Assembly (NCBI GenBank): GCA_028829895.1
Contig: CM054179.1
Location: 42,239,617-42,303,616 of the forward strand
Direction: 5' to 3'
DNA: 64,000 nt
Origin: Sinotaia quadrata
Taxonomy: Eukaryota; Mollusca; Gastropoda; Architaenioglossa; Viviparidae
Shown here: in pieces, positions 15,201 through 27,066 of the stretch
How positions within the stretch are numbered: the stretch's first letter is position 1
How the letters are laid out: each line of letters starts with the position of its first letter
The notes under the pieces: model-generated
Databases searched by the model: none
Told to the model about the DNA's origin: nothing
The model's input: only the letters and a program-made list of their open reading frames with translations
Made by a program: the position numbers and the translations under genes

Positions 15201-18200
15201 TGGACTATAAAACTGGTTATAGGCAGTATTGTCATGATTATAATATAAGAGATAATCCTCTCTGTTTCCGTTTGCCATGTTCCTTTCTACAATACAAATC
15301 ATGGTGGTAATCGGGAGTCATTGTTTTGCATTTCATCGATTTTCGGCTGGGGAAATAAATTTTTCAGCAGAGGTGGGTTCTAAAAACGTCTTTATTAACA
15401 TTTTCAAATTCATTTTGTACAGTAAGAAAATATAAAATCCTGAAAGAGAAGACATTGAACAATACAAATATATAATCTCAAAAGTGAAAAAAAAAATAAG
15501 AAAAAAAATTTCTTCTTTTGGCTCATGCCATCTATGATCTTAATTTAAAAGCAATGTTTTATTAACATTTCTTTTTTAACTTTGATAATAATCAGTTTTT
15601 AACCTGCAGGTGGGTAAATCCATCTTAGGATACTGAAAATTCTTAAAGTGCACTGTGATTATGGACATAACTAACTTAAAACTCTCACATCCTTTTCTGG
15701 AATGAGTAGTTTGTTGTGGATCATAATCATTTTGAATTTTATTGTTGATATATGATCAGCTCAATTCTTTTTTTAAAATTGAAATTACCATTTTTTTTCA
15801 TTTTTTTTTCATTTTTTTTTTTATTTACTTTTTGGAAGCAAGAAATAAAAATTGTTGTCCCCAGATTGTGTATTGATTATTTTGTTTTTATAAATAATTC
15901 CAGTAGTTTGAAAGAAATATGTTTTTCATTTTACTGATTCAGAGATCAATTTCACATGGATATATTTAACTTTCATCATAATAAATTTGTAACTTTTCAT
16001 CATCTTCTGATATCTAAAGCATTTTTATGGACACGTCATCTGGTTTGCTGTTTGTGTTTTAGTTCAAATAAGTTTGCACGTCATTCAAAAATTTGCCTAC
16101 TTACAGTAACAATGTTGTTTTTGTTATAACATCATGTACCATATCAATATAAAATTAAACTTATATATGGAAGCAATCACTAACATAAATTTTAAAATAT
16201 GTATTCTGCACATAATATTTACACTTGCAAAAACAACACAAAAAATTATAACATTAACACAGGACATAACATTTACGAAAAATATTTTTCCTCTTTCAAT
16301 ATCAACTTGTCAAATAATGGTGACATTTGTATGTATTTATTTAAATATTACAAAAATTAGCCTATTTCAAAGTTGATACATATTGGATCCATTATTGGTT
16401 CTGTCTTACAGTTGTACCCAACATATGATATTAATTAGATTTACATACTTCTTTTACCCCAGAATGTTTTAATTTTTATGTATGTCAGGAATTTCACCAG
16501 AATGTGCATACTTGGTATTTGCAACATGGCTTCAGGAAAAGGACATCAAAGATATCTATTCTGCCCTGAAAAAATGCCAGCTGGACAGCCGCCTTCAGGT
16601 AGGATTGGTTTTCTTTTTTAGTACCTACATAATTAACTAATTTTTATATAAAATATGCATGTTTAGTTACTTTGTTTTAGCTGAAGTTTTTGCATGTTAG
16701 AATTTTTGCAAATCATTTCTTTAAATAGTAAGTTTAAATTTTAAACAAATTAAGATATGTTGTTAGTGTGTATCTTTAATTTTTTCTGAAGGTAATACCA
16801 AAATGTAATGAGCAGTATCCAAGATATGTTGTTCATTTTTATTTATCAGCCAGCTTGTAAATTTTTGCAGGAATCTCAAGACCCTATACCATATTTTCTA
16901 TTTCAGTAATTAGTTTAAATATACTTTGGTTCCTCCAATTTTCTGCAAAGTCCTAAATTTATTTTTCAGGAGCTGTTCCCTGTAAACAAGCGGAACCAGG
17001 AGACGTTCTGTGCCTTTTTCCGTGAGAAAGGTCTAGGTGCTATCGCTGACATGCAAACCACTAACCTTGCTTCAAAGGCCAAAAAAGAGGCCCAGAAAAG
17101 TCTTGCTGACATGATTAATGACAGCCCAGTGGCTGAGGTAGGTTATTATTAGACCTGTAATAAGTATTGGATTTTGTAGGTTCATAAACCAAAGAGAGAT
17201 TTCTTTTTTATAGTATTATAAACTGTTATCATTGACAGATAACTTTATTTTACAATGTCATAGAAAAAGATTTCTCAAATTTCAATGCTGAATATGTTGG
17301 TAAGTTTGAGAAGTGTTTGATGTTTGTATTAGAATATGTAAACACTGCCAGATAATTTTATTCACTTATCACTTTAACATTACCAGATAATTTTATTCAC
17401 TTGTCACTTTAACATTGTCAGATGGTGGAGTTCGCTAATGACTTGATTCAGAAGCAAGGCATGAGTGATACTGAGGTCACAATTATGGTGAGTATAGTCT
17501 AAAATTAACATGACTTCACTGTCTCCCAGTTTCCATGGATATGAATGAGTGAATAATCAACATAATGCAGTAATTCACCTTAGCATTTTCTTTCCAAATG
17601 AATTGAAAACCCAGAATTTCAGAAACCCAGAAACTCCTCACCTGTCTCTAGACTTACTGTTATTGCATTGATCTCTGCTATACTCAAGACAAACAGTCCA
17701 ACATTAAAAAACCCTCAAAAAATTTTTCTCTTGTCCTGCATATACTTGCATATGCTAAATAAACAAAACTGTTCAGATGACTGCTGATAAGAGCAAAGAG
17801 GACAAGATCACTGAATTCATTTACTACGACCTTGCAGCTTAGAGGGAAAAAAAGTGTGCAGAAATATGCAATTTTTACATGCATATGTAATAATCATATT
17901 TCATTGCACTTATTGAAGGAAATAAAATAACTTTTAACAGATCATTCCTGAGTACAGGCATATGACAAGGGCACTTTTTCTTTTTTTTTTTAAAATAAAA
18001 GTTTATCTATCCATGCACTTTGTGTGAACCCAAAGAGGTTCAAAAGTATGCTTTTATGTATGTGCTTATGATGTATACGTGTGTTTGATAAGATAGATTA
18101 TCAAACCTTTATTTTATTATGTCTGTGTTTCCCGTATCTCATTTTAATAATTTTACAAATAAAATTGCTCCAACAAATTTTCGGTAATGACAAGTACTTT

Positions 18201-21200
18201 CAAATACCTCCATAGTAATTCTTTTTTTCTGGCCAAATGTGATATAAGAATTACTTCCAGGTTGATATTACTAGCCCCAAAATATTTCCGTCAAAAAGTT
18301 TTGACTTTGAAAGCAAAAGAGCTACTTCTTGCAGACACTTAGAACACAGTATATCCATTTTATTATTAACAGTGCCTTTGGTATGTATATGAAAAGGGAA
18401 AGAATTTATATCAGTAACCAACAGTTGTAGTTTTAAACAGCTAATAAAGAAAATAACCAATCCCGAGTGTGACATTTGTCAATGTTTTCCCTGACGGTCA
18501 TATTATTACAGTAACCGCATGTGGCTTTCTCTGTTGCATGGGTTTTTTTTCTCAAAATGTTTGTCATATGGTTATTAGCTTAACTGCTATATATTCAGTA
18601 GTTAAGCAGTATGTAGTATCATTTTATCAAACTTAGTGCATTGGGAGGTGGAAACAAAGCAATAATTCATCAGTTTATGAAATGGAAGACAAGGATTTCA
18701 GTAATGACTTATTTGCAGAATATTTTCTTTGGTCTCTTGTGGCTGTTTATCCTGAATTTCACTAATGGCAAACAAAACCATATGGTTAGTGTGTTTAGTG
18801 CATTCCTTGTGATTTTCTTTGCCAACTCGTCTGGTCTGTTGGTTGAAACCTGGTTTCAATCAGTGCATTAGTCAATAGTCAATCTTACATTTAAAAAGTA
18901 CCTTACCAGTAATTGATTTCTTTTTTCTTTTCTGTATTTGAAATGGCTGGTATAGTGTTCTCACTTTTGTCATTTTCATTCGAAATCACCATATAGTAAT
19001 TTATATGGATACATGAAATATATTGCACATATTTCAGTTAATGCATATTTAATTAGTTTCCCCAAAAGGTAAATTTTATTTAATTTCATACTTAAAAAAT
19101 GTTGTCTCCGCAAAATAAAAACAAATCTTTACATTAGTAGATTTCTATGTCACGTTGTTTAGAGAATAATTTTGTAAATGGTTGACCGACTGTTTAATTA
19201 GTTTCACAAAAACTAAAACAACACAGCCAGATTCATGAATACAGAATTAGTAAACTGAGCTTGTTGGATGTGAAAAGATTGTCAATGTAAGGCTGCTTCA
19301 TAAATAAAAGAACATCATTATTTTACAAGTAAATAAATGCCTAATTTTTAACATGATGTAAATGGGGTTGAATACCTACATTAAGCTATTGAATGGCTCT
19401 AAACATGAAAACATTACATTATAAACCCATTTCTGTGAAAGATGGAGGGAAACAAACATTATTTGCGTATGAGTTATGACATAATATTTTTGTAAATATA
19501 TATTTCAGACTAGTTCAAAACATAGAAATGATGGTTCAGATACATAAAGCATTCTCCACTTCAAATCAAAGACCAATAGCAAAATGTATGAAATATTTTA
19601 AAGTCCATTTTTTCTTTATCAATCACTTACCATGACAATCGCCTTTATGACCGGACCGAATTATGTCAAATCAAAGTTATTAGAATATAGAACTTCTTCA
19701 ACAAATTATCTTTCAGTCCAGCCCTATTGGATGACTTGTTATGAACAAGTCTGAGACTATAGGAAGGAACCCTGAACTGGTTTGGATTGCATCAGCAATT
19801 TTTAGCATATTCTCCACCTTAATTGTTTAGTCCAACTCAAATATATCATCATAAGCAGTGCCCAAGGTCATGTCACTCTGGCATTTAACAGTTTATATAA
19901 CAAATAGTGAAGACAGATTTATTCTGCCACAAGTTCTTTTGAAGCTATTTATAAAATGGTGTTGTGAATATTACACTTATTATTAACAATAATAGCTACA
20001 ACTTCAATATCATATTGAAAGCCTTTTTGTCATGCTTAATATGATACAAAATATTTTTTCTGGCTCAGATCTGGAATACAGTCATGGGTGCAGTTGAATG
20101 GAATAAAAAGGAAGACCTGGTAACTGAACAGGCCATGAAACATTTGCGTACATACACCCCTTTGTTGGCAGCTACCACTAAATCACCCAAAGTTGAGCTG
20201 TCCTTGATGTTACGTGTTCAGGAGTACTGCTACGAGAACATGAATTTCCTCAAGTCCTTTGTCAAGATTGTGATTCTTCTTTATAAGAGTGTGTTATCTA
20301 TTTAATTTGCAGTTGTCTATATTTTATTTTATTATTTTCTCCCTTTTAGTTATTGCATTTTTGTATACATTTTTTCCCCTTTATAAATATGTTTTATTAA
20401 ATATTTTATTTAGTATTTGTGTCTGTTAGTGTTGTTTTAAGAATTGTAATATATAAGTAATTACTAGTTTTGTTTCCCATATTTATAAAAGAATTTTTGT
20501 TGTTGTAATAGTTGGTTAATGTAAACACAAAACAAGAACAGATTATATTGAAAAGATTTATATTTTTAATTGCACGTAAAGTGTAAGGGTAAATAATCTT
20601 AAACATTTTATTTTGTTTTCTCCTTTAAATGTAAGAAAAATGTTCACAATCTGAAATCAGTTAATCTGAAAATTATTACGCAAATCTTGTAAAGATGGCT
20701 CGGTAGTAATACTCATATTTTTTCTCTATCCATCAAAATATGCTTTCTGGAAAACAATTTTTATAAAATAATTTTTTTCAAATGTTACAATGATGCTTGC
20801 CCATTTGCAAGGCCATTGCTTTCCCTGTCGGTTAAAAGAAACTATAATTTTTTTTTAATTCTTCCTTAATCTTACTGCCCTCTATTTTGAATTAGACACT
20901 CATGTATTATATCAGTTTTCATGTTTTATTTTTAAGAAACTATTTTCTGGATTTTGGTGAAATATAACTAATAATGGAAGACAAATGTCCACATATTTAT
21001 TTGTTTCTCTTTTTAAGTTACATTCTTAAATATTTAAATAGAAATAATTAAATCTTATAAATTCACGTTGATGAAAATTGATGAGCGTTAAAGTTAAATG
21101 AGTCAGATGGAGAGTCAAGCAATGTTTCTGACTTAAGTTGTTAACTTAAAGACTGTCTTACCTTTGTACTTAGATTGTTTTACTTCTGCACCTCACTCTA

Positions 21201-22684
21201 TTTTCTTTAATTTTTTTAATTAATCCTAAGATTTTGTATATCAACAATTCACCTTAATTAGCAACTAAACCTGCCACCCCTATGTTGGTTTCAGCTGATG
21301 TGCTATCTGAAGACACTATTCTGAAGTGGTACAAATCTGCACATAGCCCTAAAGGCAAGAGTGTTTTCCTGGAACAAATGAAAAAATTTGTCGATTGGCT
21401 TGAAAATGCTGAGGAAGGTTAGATTTGATTCACTTCTTTGTCTTATTTTCATCCCATCATTAGTTTGTAGGCTGTAATAAAATATGTAGGTTAATTTTTC
21501 TTTGTCCACTAAGAAAAATGTTAAAGAGCAAAATACTAAAATCACCTCCATTTGGAGTGTCCATCCGTTATGCAATTACTCAGAGTATGGCATTTTCTCC
21601 AAATACACCTTTTTAGTTAATTAATTGGTGTACTTTTTCTTCCCTTTGTGCATTTATATATTAGTGCTCCCCATTGCATCATTTATTTTTATTGATGTAA
21701 AAGTTTATCACATATATAATTTTTGTAATTGTTGTGTTGCATAATGTATGTTTTAGTTTCAGATACCATTATTACAGACTATAACGTTTTAAAGCGTTTA
21801 CAGTATCATTCAGCGATCATCACAGCTGGTAGAATTGATTCTGATTTAGAACAGGAACTAACATTAAAATATAAATTTTAAGAATAATCATACCTAGAAA
21901 TGTTACTGAAGCAGCAAAATACAATTTCTTTTCAATAGTTCATAGTGCAAGCTATTCTTACAAGGAGTTTGATTTTCTTCTATTTACATTTAGTGTAGAC
22001 ACCGAACAGAAGAAATTATTTTTAAGCGAGTTAGTTGTGCTTAAAACTCGTTGGAATAGTAGACATACTTATAATTTCTATCTGTGGTCTGTTTTCTAAT
22101 TGCCAAAACAGATTTATTTAAACTTCACTTCCCCATTCAGACATGCTTGCTAAATGTTATGATCCCAAAAGTTGAAATTGTAAAAAAAATCTTACTAATG
22201 TATGAATGGTTTGTCATTTAATCAAGATGTTTGTCTTTTTAATTAAATTATTTTTTGTATATACAGTCTGCTTGGTTAGAAAGAAAGATTGGAAGAGCCT
22301 GAACTTTTATTTGCATATTTACAAAATAAATCTCATTTGACTGATAACTAATTCCTAGACTGGTTATGTAATATTTTAAATTGTATCATTCAGATTTTGG
22401 TTTTTTTTGTATGCACATCTTGTACAAAAGTTAATATACTAATCTTTTTTTTTTTTAAGTTTAATTATAACAAATCAGATTTTAAAAAAATTAAAATGCA
22501 TTATATAATGAAGCTTTGTTGGGTTTTTTTTTTTAAGTCTGTGGTTTTCTTATATTGAATAGTAAATAAAAATCTGTATACTTGTTTGTCATCGTTATGT
22601 CTAAATTTTCATTATATGTTTCAACTATAGCATCATGATTTGTTTCATTTATATGCAGAATCAGATGAAGAGGAAGCAGATTAG
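239..22684 (+). CDS. BZW: BZW1/BZW2-type eIF5-mimic protein (5MP), 12 coding exons
   Basis: Spliced exons: 239-299, 1374-1456, 3908-4001, 4862-4971, 9650-9715, 11852-11987, 16489-16598, 16970-17137, 17422-17487, 20069-20288, 21295-21417, 22659-22684. All junctions are GT-AG and phases agree, giving 1263 nt and 420 aa; family members are about 419 aa. The N-terminus carries the family signature [14 protein letters not shown]; then [28 protein letters not shown], a C-terminal W2 domain (about residues 245-412, with [17 protein letters not shown] and [16 protein letters not shown]) and an acidic tail ending [10 protein letters not shown]. Family knowledge: cytosolic 5MP binds eIF2-beta and eIF3c through the W2 domain, competes with eIF5 and limits non-AUG initiation. 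The ATG at 239 lies 7 nt after an acceptor AG (230-231), so a 5' non-coding exon probably lies upstream. Exon 10 ends before GTGTGT (20289), which makes the junction codon Thr. Vertebrate BZW1 and BZW2 cannot be told apart here; a single ancestral orthologue is likely. Confidence 0.95.
387..1204. mobile_element. Degenerate non-autonomous element of the TTAA family, intron 1
   Basis: The right 110 bp (about 1092-1204, ending in TTAA) closely resembles 15421-15543 and, in reverse complement, the left end of the transposon at 5401. Shared blocks are an ATCCTGAAAG block, an A-rich block and a GTGCCATCCATGTTC-like terminus. The left end (TTAAGGAAC at 387) is tentative because it matches poorly. 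Part of its interior (about 401-710) recurs at 2246-2540. Confidence 0.45.
1510..1682. mobile_element. Pogo/Tigger-like MITE, 173 bp, in BZW intron 2
   Basis: The left end CAGTGAAACCTCACTATAAT and the reverse complement of the right end (TAGTGGAATCCCACGATAT) form imperfect terminal inverted repeats, flanked by TA on both sides (1508-1509 and 1683-1684). CAGT-plus-AACCTC termini with TA duplications are typical of pogo-like elements. It has no coding capacity. Similarity is by eye. Confidence 0.5.
2246..2540. repeat. Second copy of a dispersed intronic repeat (compare 401-710)
   Basis: Both copies start with AGGCAGTCCCATT and share an AATTATGATGAT-TATAATACTTTT block, CAAGTTCAGTACAAGTAAAATATAA and a closing TTATTATAAATTGCAA. 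I judge them to be roughly 70% alike in the same orientation. The similarity stops after about 295 bp, which suggests a truncated transposon copy. Confidence 0.5.
2619..2816. repeat. Short palindromic element with near-perfect 30-bp arms
   Basis: The left arm (about 2619-2653) contains ACAACCAAACAATTTTGTCA. The reverse complement of the right arm (about 2784-2816) has the same sequence and continues AAGTAGATCA, with one mismatch. The arms enclose about 130 bp of AT-rich sequence, giving a MITE-like or hairpin-forming unit of about 200 bp. A poly-T/poly-A run follows the right arm. Confidence 0.65.
5401..9210 (+). mobile_element. TTAA-bounded DNA transposon with intact transposase, in BZW intron 4
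   Basis: The left terminus reads TTAAGGCCATAGACGGCACG at 5401. A right terminus GTGTGGCCTTAA ends at 9210, so both ends carry TTAA next to GGCCA in inverted orientation. Beyond about 5 bp the two inner termini diverge, so the right limit is tentative. The 3' half has an internal partial duplication: 8334-8470 resembles 9059-9190 (shared ACTAAACAAGATATT and TTGATAAATAA). The element is about 3.8 kb, oriented like the host gene, and carries the transposase frame at 5905-8217. Related ends occur at 1204, 10611, 14512 and 15543. Confidence 0.65.
5905..8217 (+). CDS. Mutator-like / Kolobok-type DDE transposase, uninterrupted
   Basis: This is a single 770-aa frame inside BZW intron 4. A basic N-terminus ([15 protein letters not shown]) and a low-complexity linker (about 50-215) precede a Cys-pair module (CSEC at 228-231 and CSEC at 255-258). 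The catalytic core has [12 protein letters not shown] (D390), a [13 protein letters not shown] block, [13 protein letters not shown] (D489), [29 protein letters not shown] and NANECLN (candidate catalytic E656). The tail is rich in Lys/Arg and may bind DNA or direct nuclear import. The DG-W...TG-L-D-...C-C pattern is that of the Mutator-like transposase domain common in molluscs and cnidarians; TTAA-flanked ends point to the Kolobok superfamily. Start choice: M1 at 5905 or M19 at 5959, since no upstream context decides. No internal stop or frameshift, so the copy may be recent or active. It is not part of the BZW protein, because exon 4 joins exon 5 in phase across it. Confidence 0.85.
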   Translation: MLPILASTDEFSSSNATAMSLEKRKLSRRRQHSKIAANIRWKKPNKVQDVHEGPISTMCFAADDVFPTTPLPLILKSAFQNINTGPSTTIAENDVRSQELHTVPSVTPHPPSSSGSMQNVSTGFSQHLADLNKIFPSAPHPSTARKNMQDTNIGASSTVSSSSLIADEIQHPDLFAVPMTALKMSTSQRKLNLLESKLAAVDTIPEKENTRCIIELSNLNALFLSVACSECKSVGSLRVSLGDNMGYSVRMQVSCSECTYRESQMSCSRHGNSSAVSVGFDVNDAMVMCFNELGLGHAALRKFSAMLNIPSMHAKSYYRLSKKVSLANIAVAETVLLASADAVAEAYSDINGDSDNENVYMSENTDIDITDGNDDESGRANPLDVMVSFDGTWHKRGFTSNYGVGVVIDVLTGLVLDFEVLSKYCQACAMSKQRCMTDEERVQWEEKHAQHCLINHEGSSKAMEMEAAVKMWKRSKDRNNMRYTKMLSDGDSLAHKAVNDAKCYDIPVEKLECVNHCHKRMGTALRKKKKEARLGGKKFGALTDKKCKQLQGYYRKAINDNLGNTQAMRDAIWATLLHCMSTDANPHHLRCPSGTNSWCFFNRAISKNEQPQTHEQEIGLPLSFEVANELVPIYRRMSDPNLLKRMQHGRTQNANECLNSLIWSRCPKTVNVGAQRVHAAVASAVSHFNQGCAHLSQVMRHLDVTPSTILQAYQEAQNSKRCKQAEDSAKPEKKRYRREKKTFKKLKTSALEKAEGSTYASGLLGELNYC
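10200..10611. mobile_element. Decayed relative of the 3' part of the TTAA transposon, BZW intron 5
   Basis: The sequence from CCTTTTGAGTAGTTTTAATT to TAGTAATATGTCCTTAA follows the order of blocks seen at about 8700-9210: CTTTTGAGTAGTT, an AACAAGATATTTT block, a CAAATTTGA block and the terminal GTCC/GGCC-TTAA. It is shortened and diverged and has no coding frame. Confidence 0.5.
12123..14326. mobile_element. 2.2-kb non-autonomous DNA transposon with matching inverted ends, BZW intron 6
   Basis: The left end TAGGTAAGACCACTC (12123-12137) is exactly the reverse complement of the right end at 14312-14326. CTATTAG flanks it on both sides (12116-12122 and 14327-14333). Because CTATTAG is almost palindromic, the true duplication could be TATTA (5 bp) with 16-bp ends beginning G. 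No coding frame longer than about 65 codons is visible inside. GC-richer patches lie near 13680-13760 and 14040-14120. The superfamily is not recognised. Confidence 0.75.
14512..15543. mobile_element. 1.03-kb non-autonomous member of the TTAA family, BZW intron 6
   Basis: It starts TTAAGGCCATGTGTGGTACG and ends, in reverse complement, TTAAGATCATAGATGGCATG. TTAA is therefore at both ends, with about 20-bp imperfect terminal inverted repeats that match the 5401 terminus. An interior GGCCGCCATTTTGAAAAT block (about 14870) also recurs, inverted, in the leader of the 5401 element (about 5870-5890). It has no coding capacity and is probably mobilised by the 5905-8217 type of transposase. Confidence 0.65.
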
Positions 22685-23600
22685 AATTCAATCCCACATT
22701 TGAAGCAGCTATGCAGAGACTTACTACCACACCACACATAAAGGCATTTTAAGATATTACAACAGAATAGAAGAGAAAAGATAGAAATATTGGAACTTTA
22801 TTCTTGGTTTGACTTTTGTATCATCATGGTTGATCTTGAAAGTCTTGATTGCAGTTGCATTCTCGAATAAACATTGTACTCAGCTCTGCAGCACTCAAAC
22901 TCAGGCTAAAAGTATTTCATAACAAAATGCATCAGATTTGTTCCCTTATCAATGCCTATGGATTTTTATATGTCAAATTATGTTTAACATGTTTACAACT
23001 TTTTTTATCCTGCTATTTTTTTTTCCTTTTTACACGTAAGTGATTATCAATGTCACAGTATGGGAAAGGTGGGAGGGACACAACATTTTATTTATTTTTT
23101 TAATTATTATTTTGTTGCAATCATGTCTGTTCACTTACCATGGGTAGGTGGGAGGGGGGTACCAGTTTTATGTGAAGTGTGCAATGTCCCTGGCTTGTGA
23201 ATGACTGTCAGTGTTAGATGTCTGAATGGTGACTTGATCCTGCGGTTCCAGTTCATCGACCTGCAGTTCCAGTTCATCGACAGGTTTTCACTTTCAGATC
23301 TTACATTGTGTCACTAGAGTATTTTGTAAGCTATGGCTGGCATGCATTGGGCATAACAATAAAGTTAAATGTATGTTTTACAGAGATTTTTTTAATTTAT
23401 TTATTTTTGTGGATGCATTTTACGAAATGAATAAACTTCAGAGTTTTGTTTTATTTTTTTATAATTTTTCTAATTGTGTACGAAAGCATTGTGAATGAAG
23501 CAACAAATAATATTGGATGTTTTATTTGCAGTTTACAGAAAAACTTGTCCACATTAAATATTCAGTTGTATAATACTAATGATGTTCAATAAAAGTAAGC
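22685..23600 (+). other. 3' UTR of the BZW gene with candidate poly(A) signals
   Basis: After the stop at 22682-22684 there are AATAAA hexamers at 22866-22871, 23358-23363 and 23588-23593. The second follows a GC-richer segment and is the most likely main site; the others would give shorter or longer tails. Two copies of a 22-bp GGTTCCAGTTCATCGACC-like unit lie at about 23241-23283. Confidence 0.55.
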
Positions 23601-26166
23601 ACACATACAAAACGATTATTATTGAAGAAAAGGTTTAATATCACAAATCAAAGATGTGAAATATGTCTATATCACAGGTGTATTTCAATTTTTACATTAT
23701 AATTGGTGTGTTTATAAAACCAGAAAAGAAATTTCAGTTGCAGTAGGTTAACAAATATGGGTGTGGAGGGGAATTACAGCTTACAAAATAAATAGGTTTA
23801 CAAAATATGAGAAATGTACATTCAAGCCCTGTCCAGACATAGTGGTGATATAGATATTTCACTCGGGCTTGAAATTTTGCTTGTCACATTAATACAGTAA
23901 GCTGTTTAGGTTGTTTTTAAAGTAAATATCTATATACGCATTTCTCCAATTGAGGTCAATATAATAAAGGGACTAACTGCATTTGAATTATTTATATATT
24001 AGTCTACCGCTGTCAGTTTCAATGCAAAAATAGCATACAATTTTTTGCAGTGCTATTTAAACCATGTCAAAATGTTTCCAAAGGTGAACAATTGTGTAAC
24101 AGTATTTTAATAGCTGTTTTGCATGATGTCAGTCATTATGGACTGGCTTGCAAACACAGAAACAAAACAGCACTCGTGTGTATGATTATAAAAATTTAGC
24201 AATGCCTGCATAGTGCTTCATATAACAGCAACATTTCATAATTGCTTAGTTAAATGTGAATTCCTTTGGTGTTTTATGCCATATTTTAAAATGGTTCTGT
24301 GAAAAAAATATGTAATACTTCATTTAATATACAATCTTCAAACTTTAGAAGCCTTTTTTAGTGAATACCTGGATATCCAGTATTGTTGAATTTTAGTTTG
24401 AAATATATTTTTTATAATGGGGCATAATAGCATTACTTGCAGCTTTTAAAAATAAATAACAAATAGAGTAGAATCAGTTGTGTATTTACCTAAATTCTAT
24501 CTCCCATTGTGTAAATCTCGCCACAGTGCAATTTTAGTGTATTCAAATCTAGGTATTTTTTCCCCTCCTTAATGGCCCCACCCCCACCAGCAAGTCAAAT
24601 ACTTTCTCTAGTGCTTAATTAATGAAACAACAATCTGTTCTCATGTTGTAGAAAATGTGTCCATTAAAAATAATTCTGATCATGGGCTATTTTTTTTTAG
24701 AGGTGGGGGTGGGGCTTAGGCGTTGTTTAGAAAGAACTTTCAGCAAAGATGCTACCCCAGCGTTTTATACATTAACATTTAAAAAAGAAAATTTTTAATG
24801 GTAAGTACTTCAAATCTTGATAAAACTATTGGGGGGAATGAATAAGTAATTGGAAAGCATAAGTAAACAGGAAAATACAAGTTCACATAAAGCCACCATG
24901 GTGTAATACACTCGAACACTGAATATATAATACTGTATTATTCAATTTATTATATAAGCGAAAAAGGCATCAATTAGATTTATTCAGTTTAATAAACCAT
25001 TAAGCTATATTTGTTTATTTACAGGCATTTTTTTTCAAGTGATCTTTAAAAATTATACATCACGTGATGACGTGTCAACAACGACAAAAAAGTTTAATAC
25101 TGGGAGGGGTGTGTCAATAAAGCTTGCAAAATAGATATGTATTTGGGTCAATTTTGTCAACAATGGAGGAGACGCTAAAAATCGTGCGCCTCTGCAACAA
25201 TACGTCACTGGCATGCACTATTGTGTAACTAACCGCAATGGCTGGTTGTGTAGTACGAGTCTCAGCCCCATGAGGATCGATTACCTCAAATGGGCATCCA
25301 CTATTTGTGTTTAATTCATGTGTTTTGGTGACTGTGGTGTAAAAGTGTTTTGGTCAGCCCTGCATCTGGATGTTTTCTTTCAACGTTGGGTCTGTGTGCC
25401 ATCTGAAGTAGAAGCATTTTGGTGTCTGGGTGAAGGATATACTGAAAACTTACTGTGATCTAGTTATTTCTTGTACAATGACGTGTTGGATCTAGGTCAT
25501 GTCTTTGAAGGCTCGAATTTACTTCCATAAGCTGTTGTTTGTAGTCTAATGATAACAACTGTGTGGATGGCAAGAGAAATGCTGAAACAGCACCCACCAG
25601 TGCAGCATTCTTGCGGCTGCAGGGGCGCGGCACTCCTTGCAGCAATTGATAAAAGTGATGATAGATTGATCGCTCTTGTAGGAGCCTCCCTCTATGCAGC
25701 TCGAGTGATCCCGATCAGTTCTGCGAGCGGAATTATTTTCTGTTTAGTGGTTAACAACCGGCTTAAGATCACTCGTCATCAGCCACTGGAATGAACAGTC
25801 TCGGAGACGCAAAATGTCACTACCTACTGTGAGTACTCGTATTTCTCGAAACATGCCAATTATCCCTCGTGCAAGTCAGCTCCGGCCGGAAATATAATTT
25901 ATACTGATTTAAGTAATACTCTGTCACCCTATCGACCTGACCACAGTTCATCACTTGTTAATCCTTAATGATTTTTTGCGCATAGACGATGGCTAATTTT
26001 TGTGTGTGCTTAATTCTCTGTATCATTTGATAAGTTCGATAATGAAATATTGACGCACCATCTCCAACATGTTTGGATAGTGAGAGATCCCTATCATAGT
26101 TCACATTATCACGCCTGACAAACACGATGTCAGTGTAAAGTTTACATGAGGGGTTGGGGGTGGTGG

Positions 26167-26221
<55 letters not shown>

Positions 26222-27066
26222 CTAGGACCTTGCCAGCCAAAAAGATATGAAGAATGCAAAGTGGTCTATGGGTCAAACTAAATAGGTCAAGACAATCGTT
26301 AGGACTGAGCACTATAGTAAAACATTCGCTATTCTTTCAAAATGCAATCGGCTTAAATTGAAATTGGATTTATCAAACGACCTCGTATCCAATTAAAATT
26401 CAATTGAACCACAATGTACAGAGACGGCACTTTATGCCACTTTAATAACAGGACAGTGGTGCACTTGAAGTGGGTGTCAAGAGGTCAAGCAAATGATGTC
26501 AGACGACTTCACGCAACCCTGCGTCAGACCCGGTCGGTTGTTTGTAAGAGTAATAACGCGCTATTTGTGAACAGAATTTATTTTCCCCCGACTAACGTTT
26601 TAGACTGAGACAATAACACTTAGAGAGACTGAACTTGGCTGTCATGTATGTAGTAGGCTACATAATCTGTGTTGTTGATTGTACAAAATGCATAGCCATT
26701 TGATTGCTGGTCCACACTAAAGTGCACGACCATGTGACGGTTATAATGTCAACACAAGTAGGAAGATAAATTATAATAGATTCGCGGATAATTTAACATT
26801 TATAATTATTTTAAAACAATGTCAATGAATTATTTTACTGATGCCACACTGAATTAAAAAGACAGATGTAAATTTAAAGTAGATACCTATTTGCGTTTAA
26901 TTTGAACGGACGGCAATTATTTTAAACTTAACAGAAGATACATCATTTTTTTGTAACTGTTTCAGTATTGTATGATACCCGTACACGCGTACAAACACAT
27001 GCTTGTGCAAGCAAACACTGACTTAACTTCAAACACTCTGTATTGTATCTTCACAGCTGCAACTAT
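23601..27066. other. Intergenic region between convergent genes
   Basis: This is AT-rich DNA without a convincing gene. From about 25170 to 25860 the sequence is GC-richer and has an 81-codon plus-strand frame (25549-25794), but that frame has no recognised motif. The BZW gene ends upstream and the minus-strand gene ends at 27067, so the two are tail to tail. Confidence 0.5.
26169..26221. repeat. (TA)n microsatellite
   Basis: This is an uninterrupted alternating TA tract of about 26 repeats. Confidence 0.95.

Noticed and set aside
25200..25290. Possible tRNA-like SINE head (GGCTGGTTGTGTAGTAC ... GGATCGATTACC)
   Set aside because: The A- and B-box matches are too weak and no second copy or tail was found in the window.
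25549..25794. 81-codon plus-strand frame in a GC-richer intergenic patch
   Set aside because: No recognisable motif and no splice partner was found; kept only as a note on the region.
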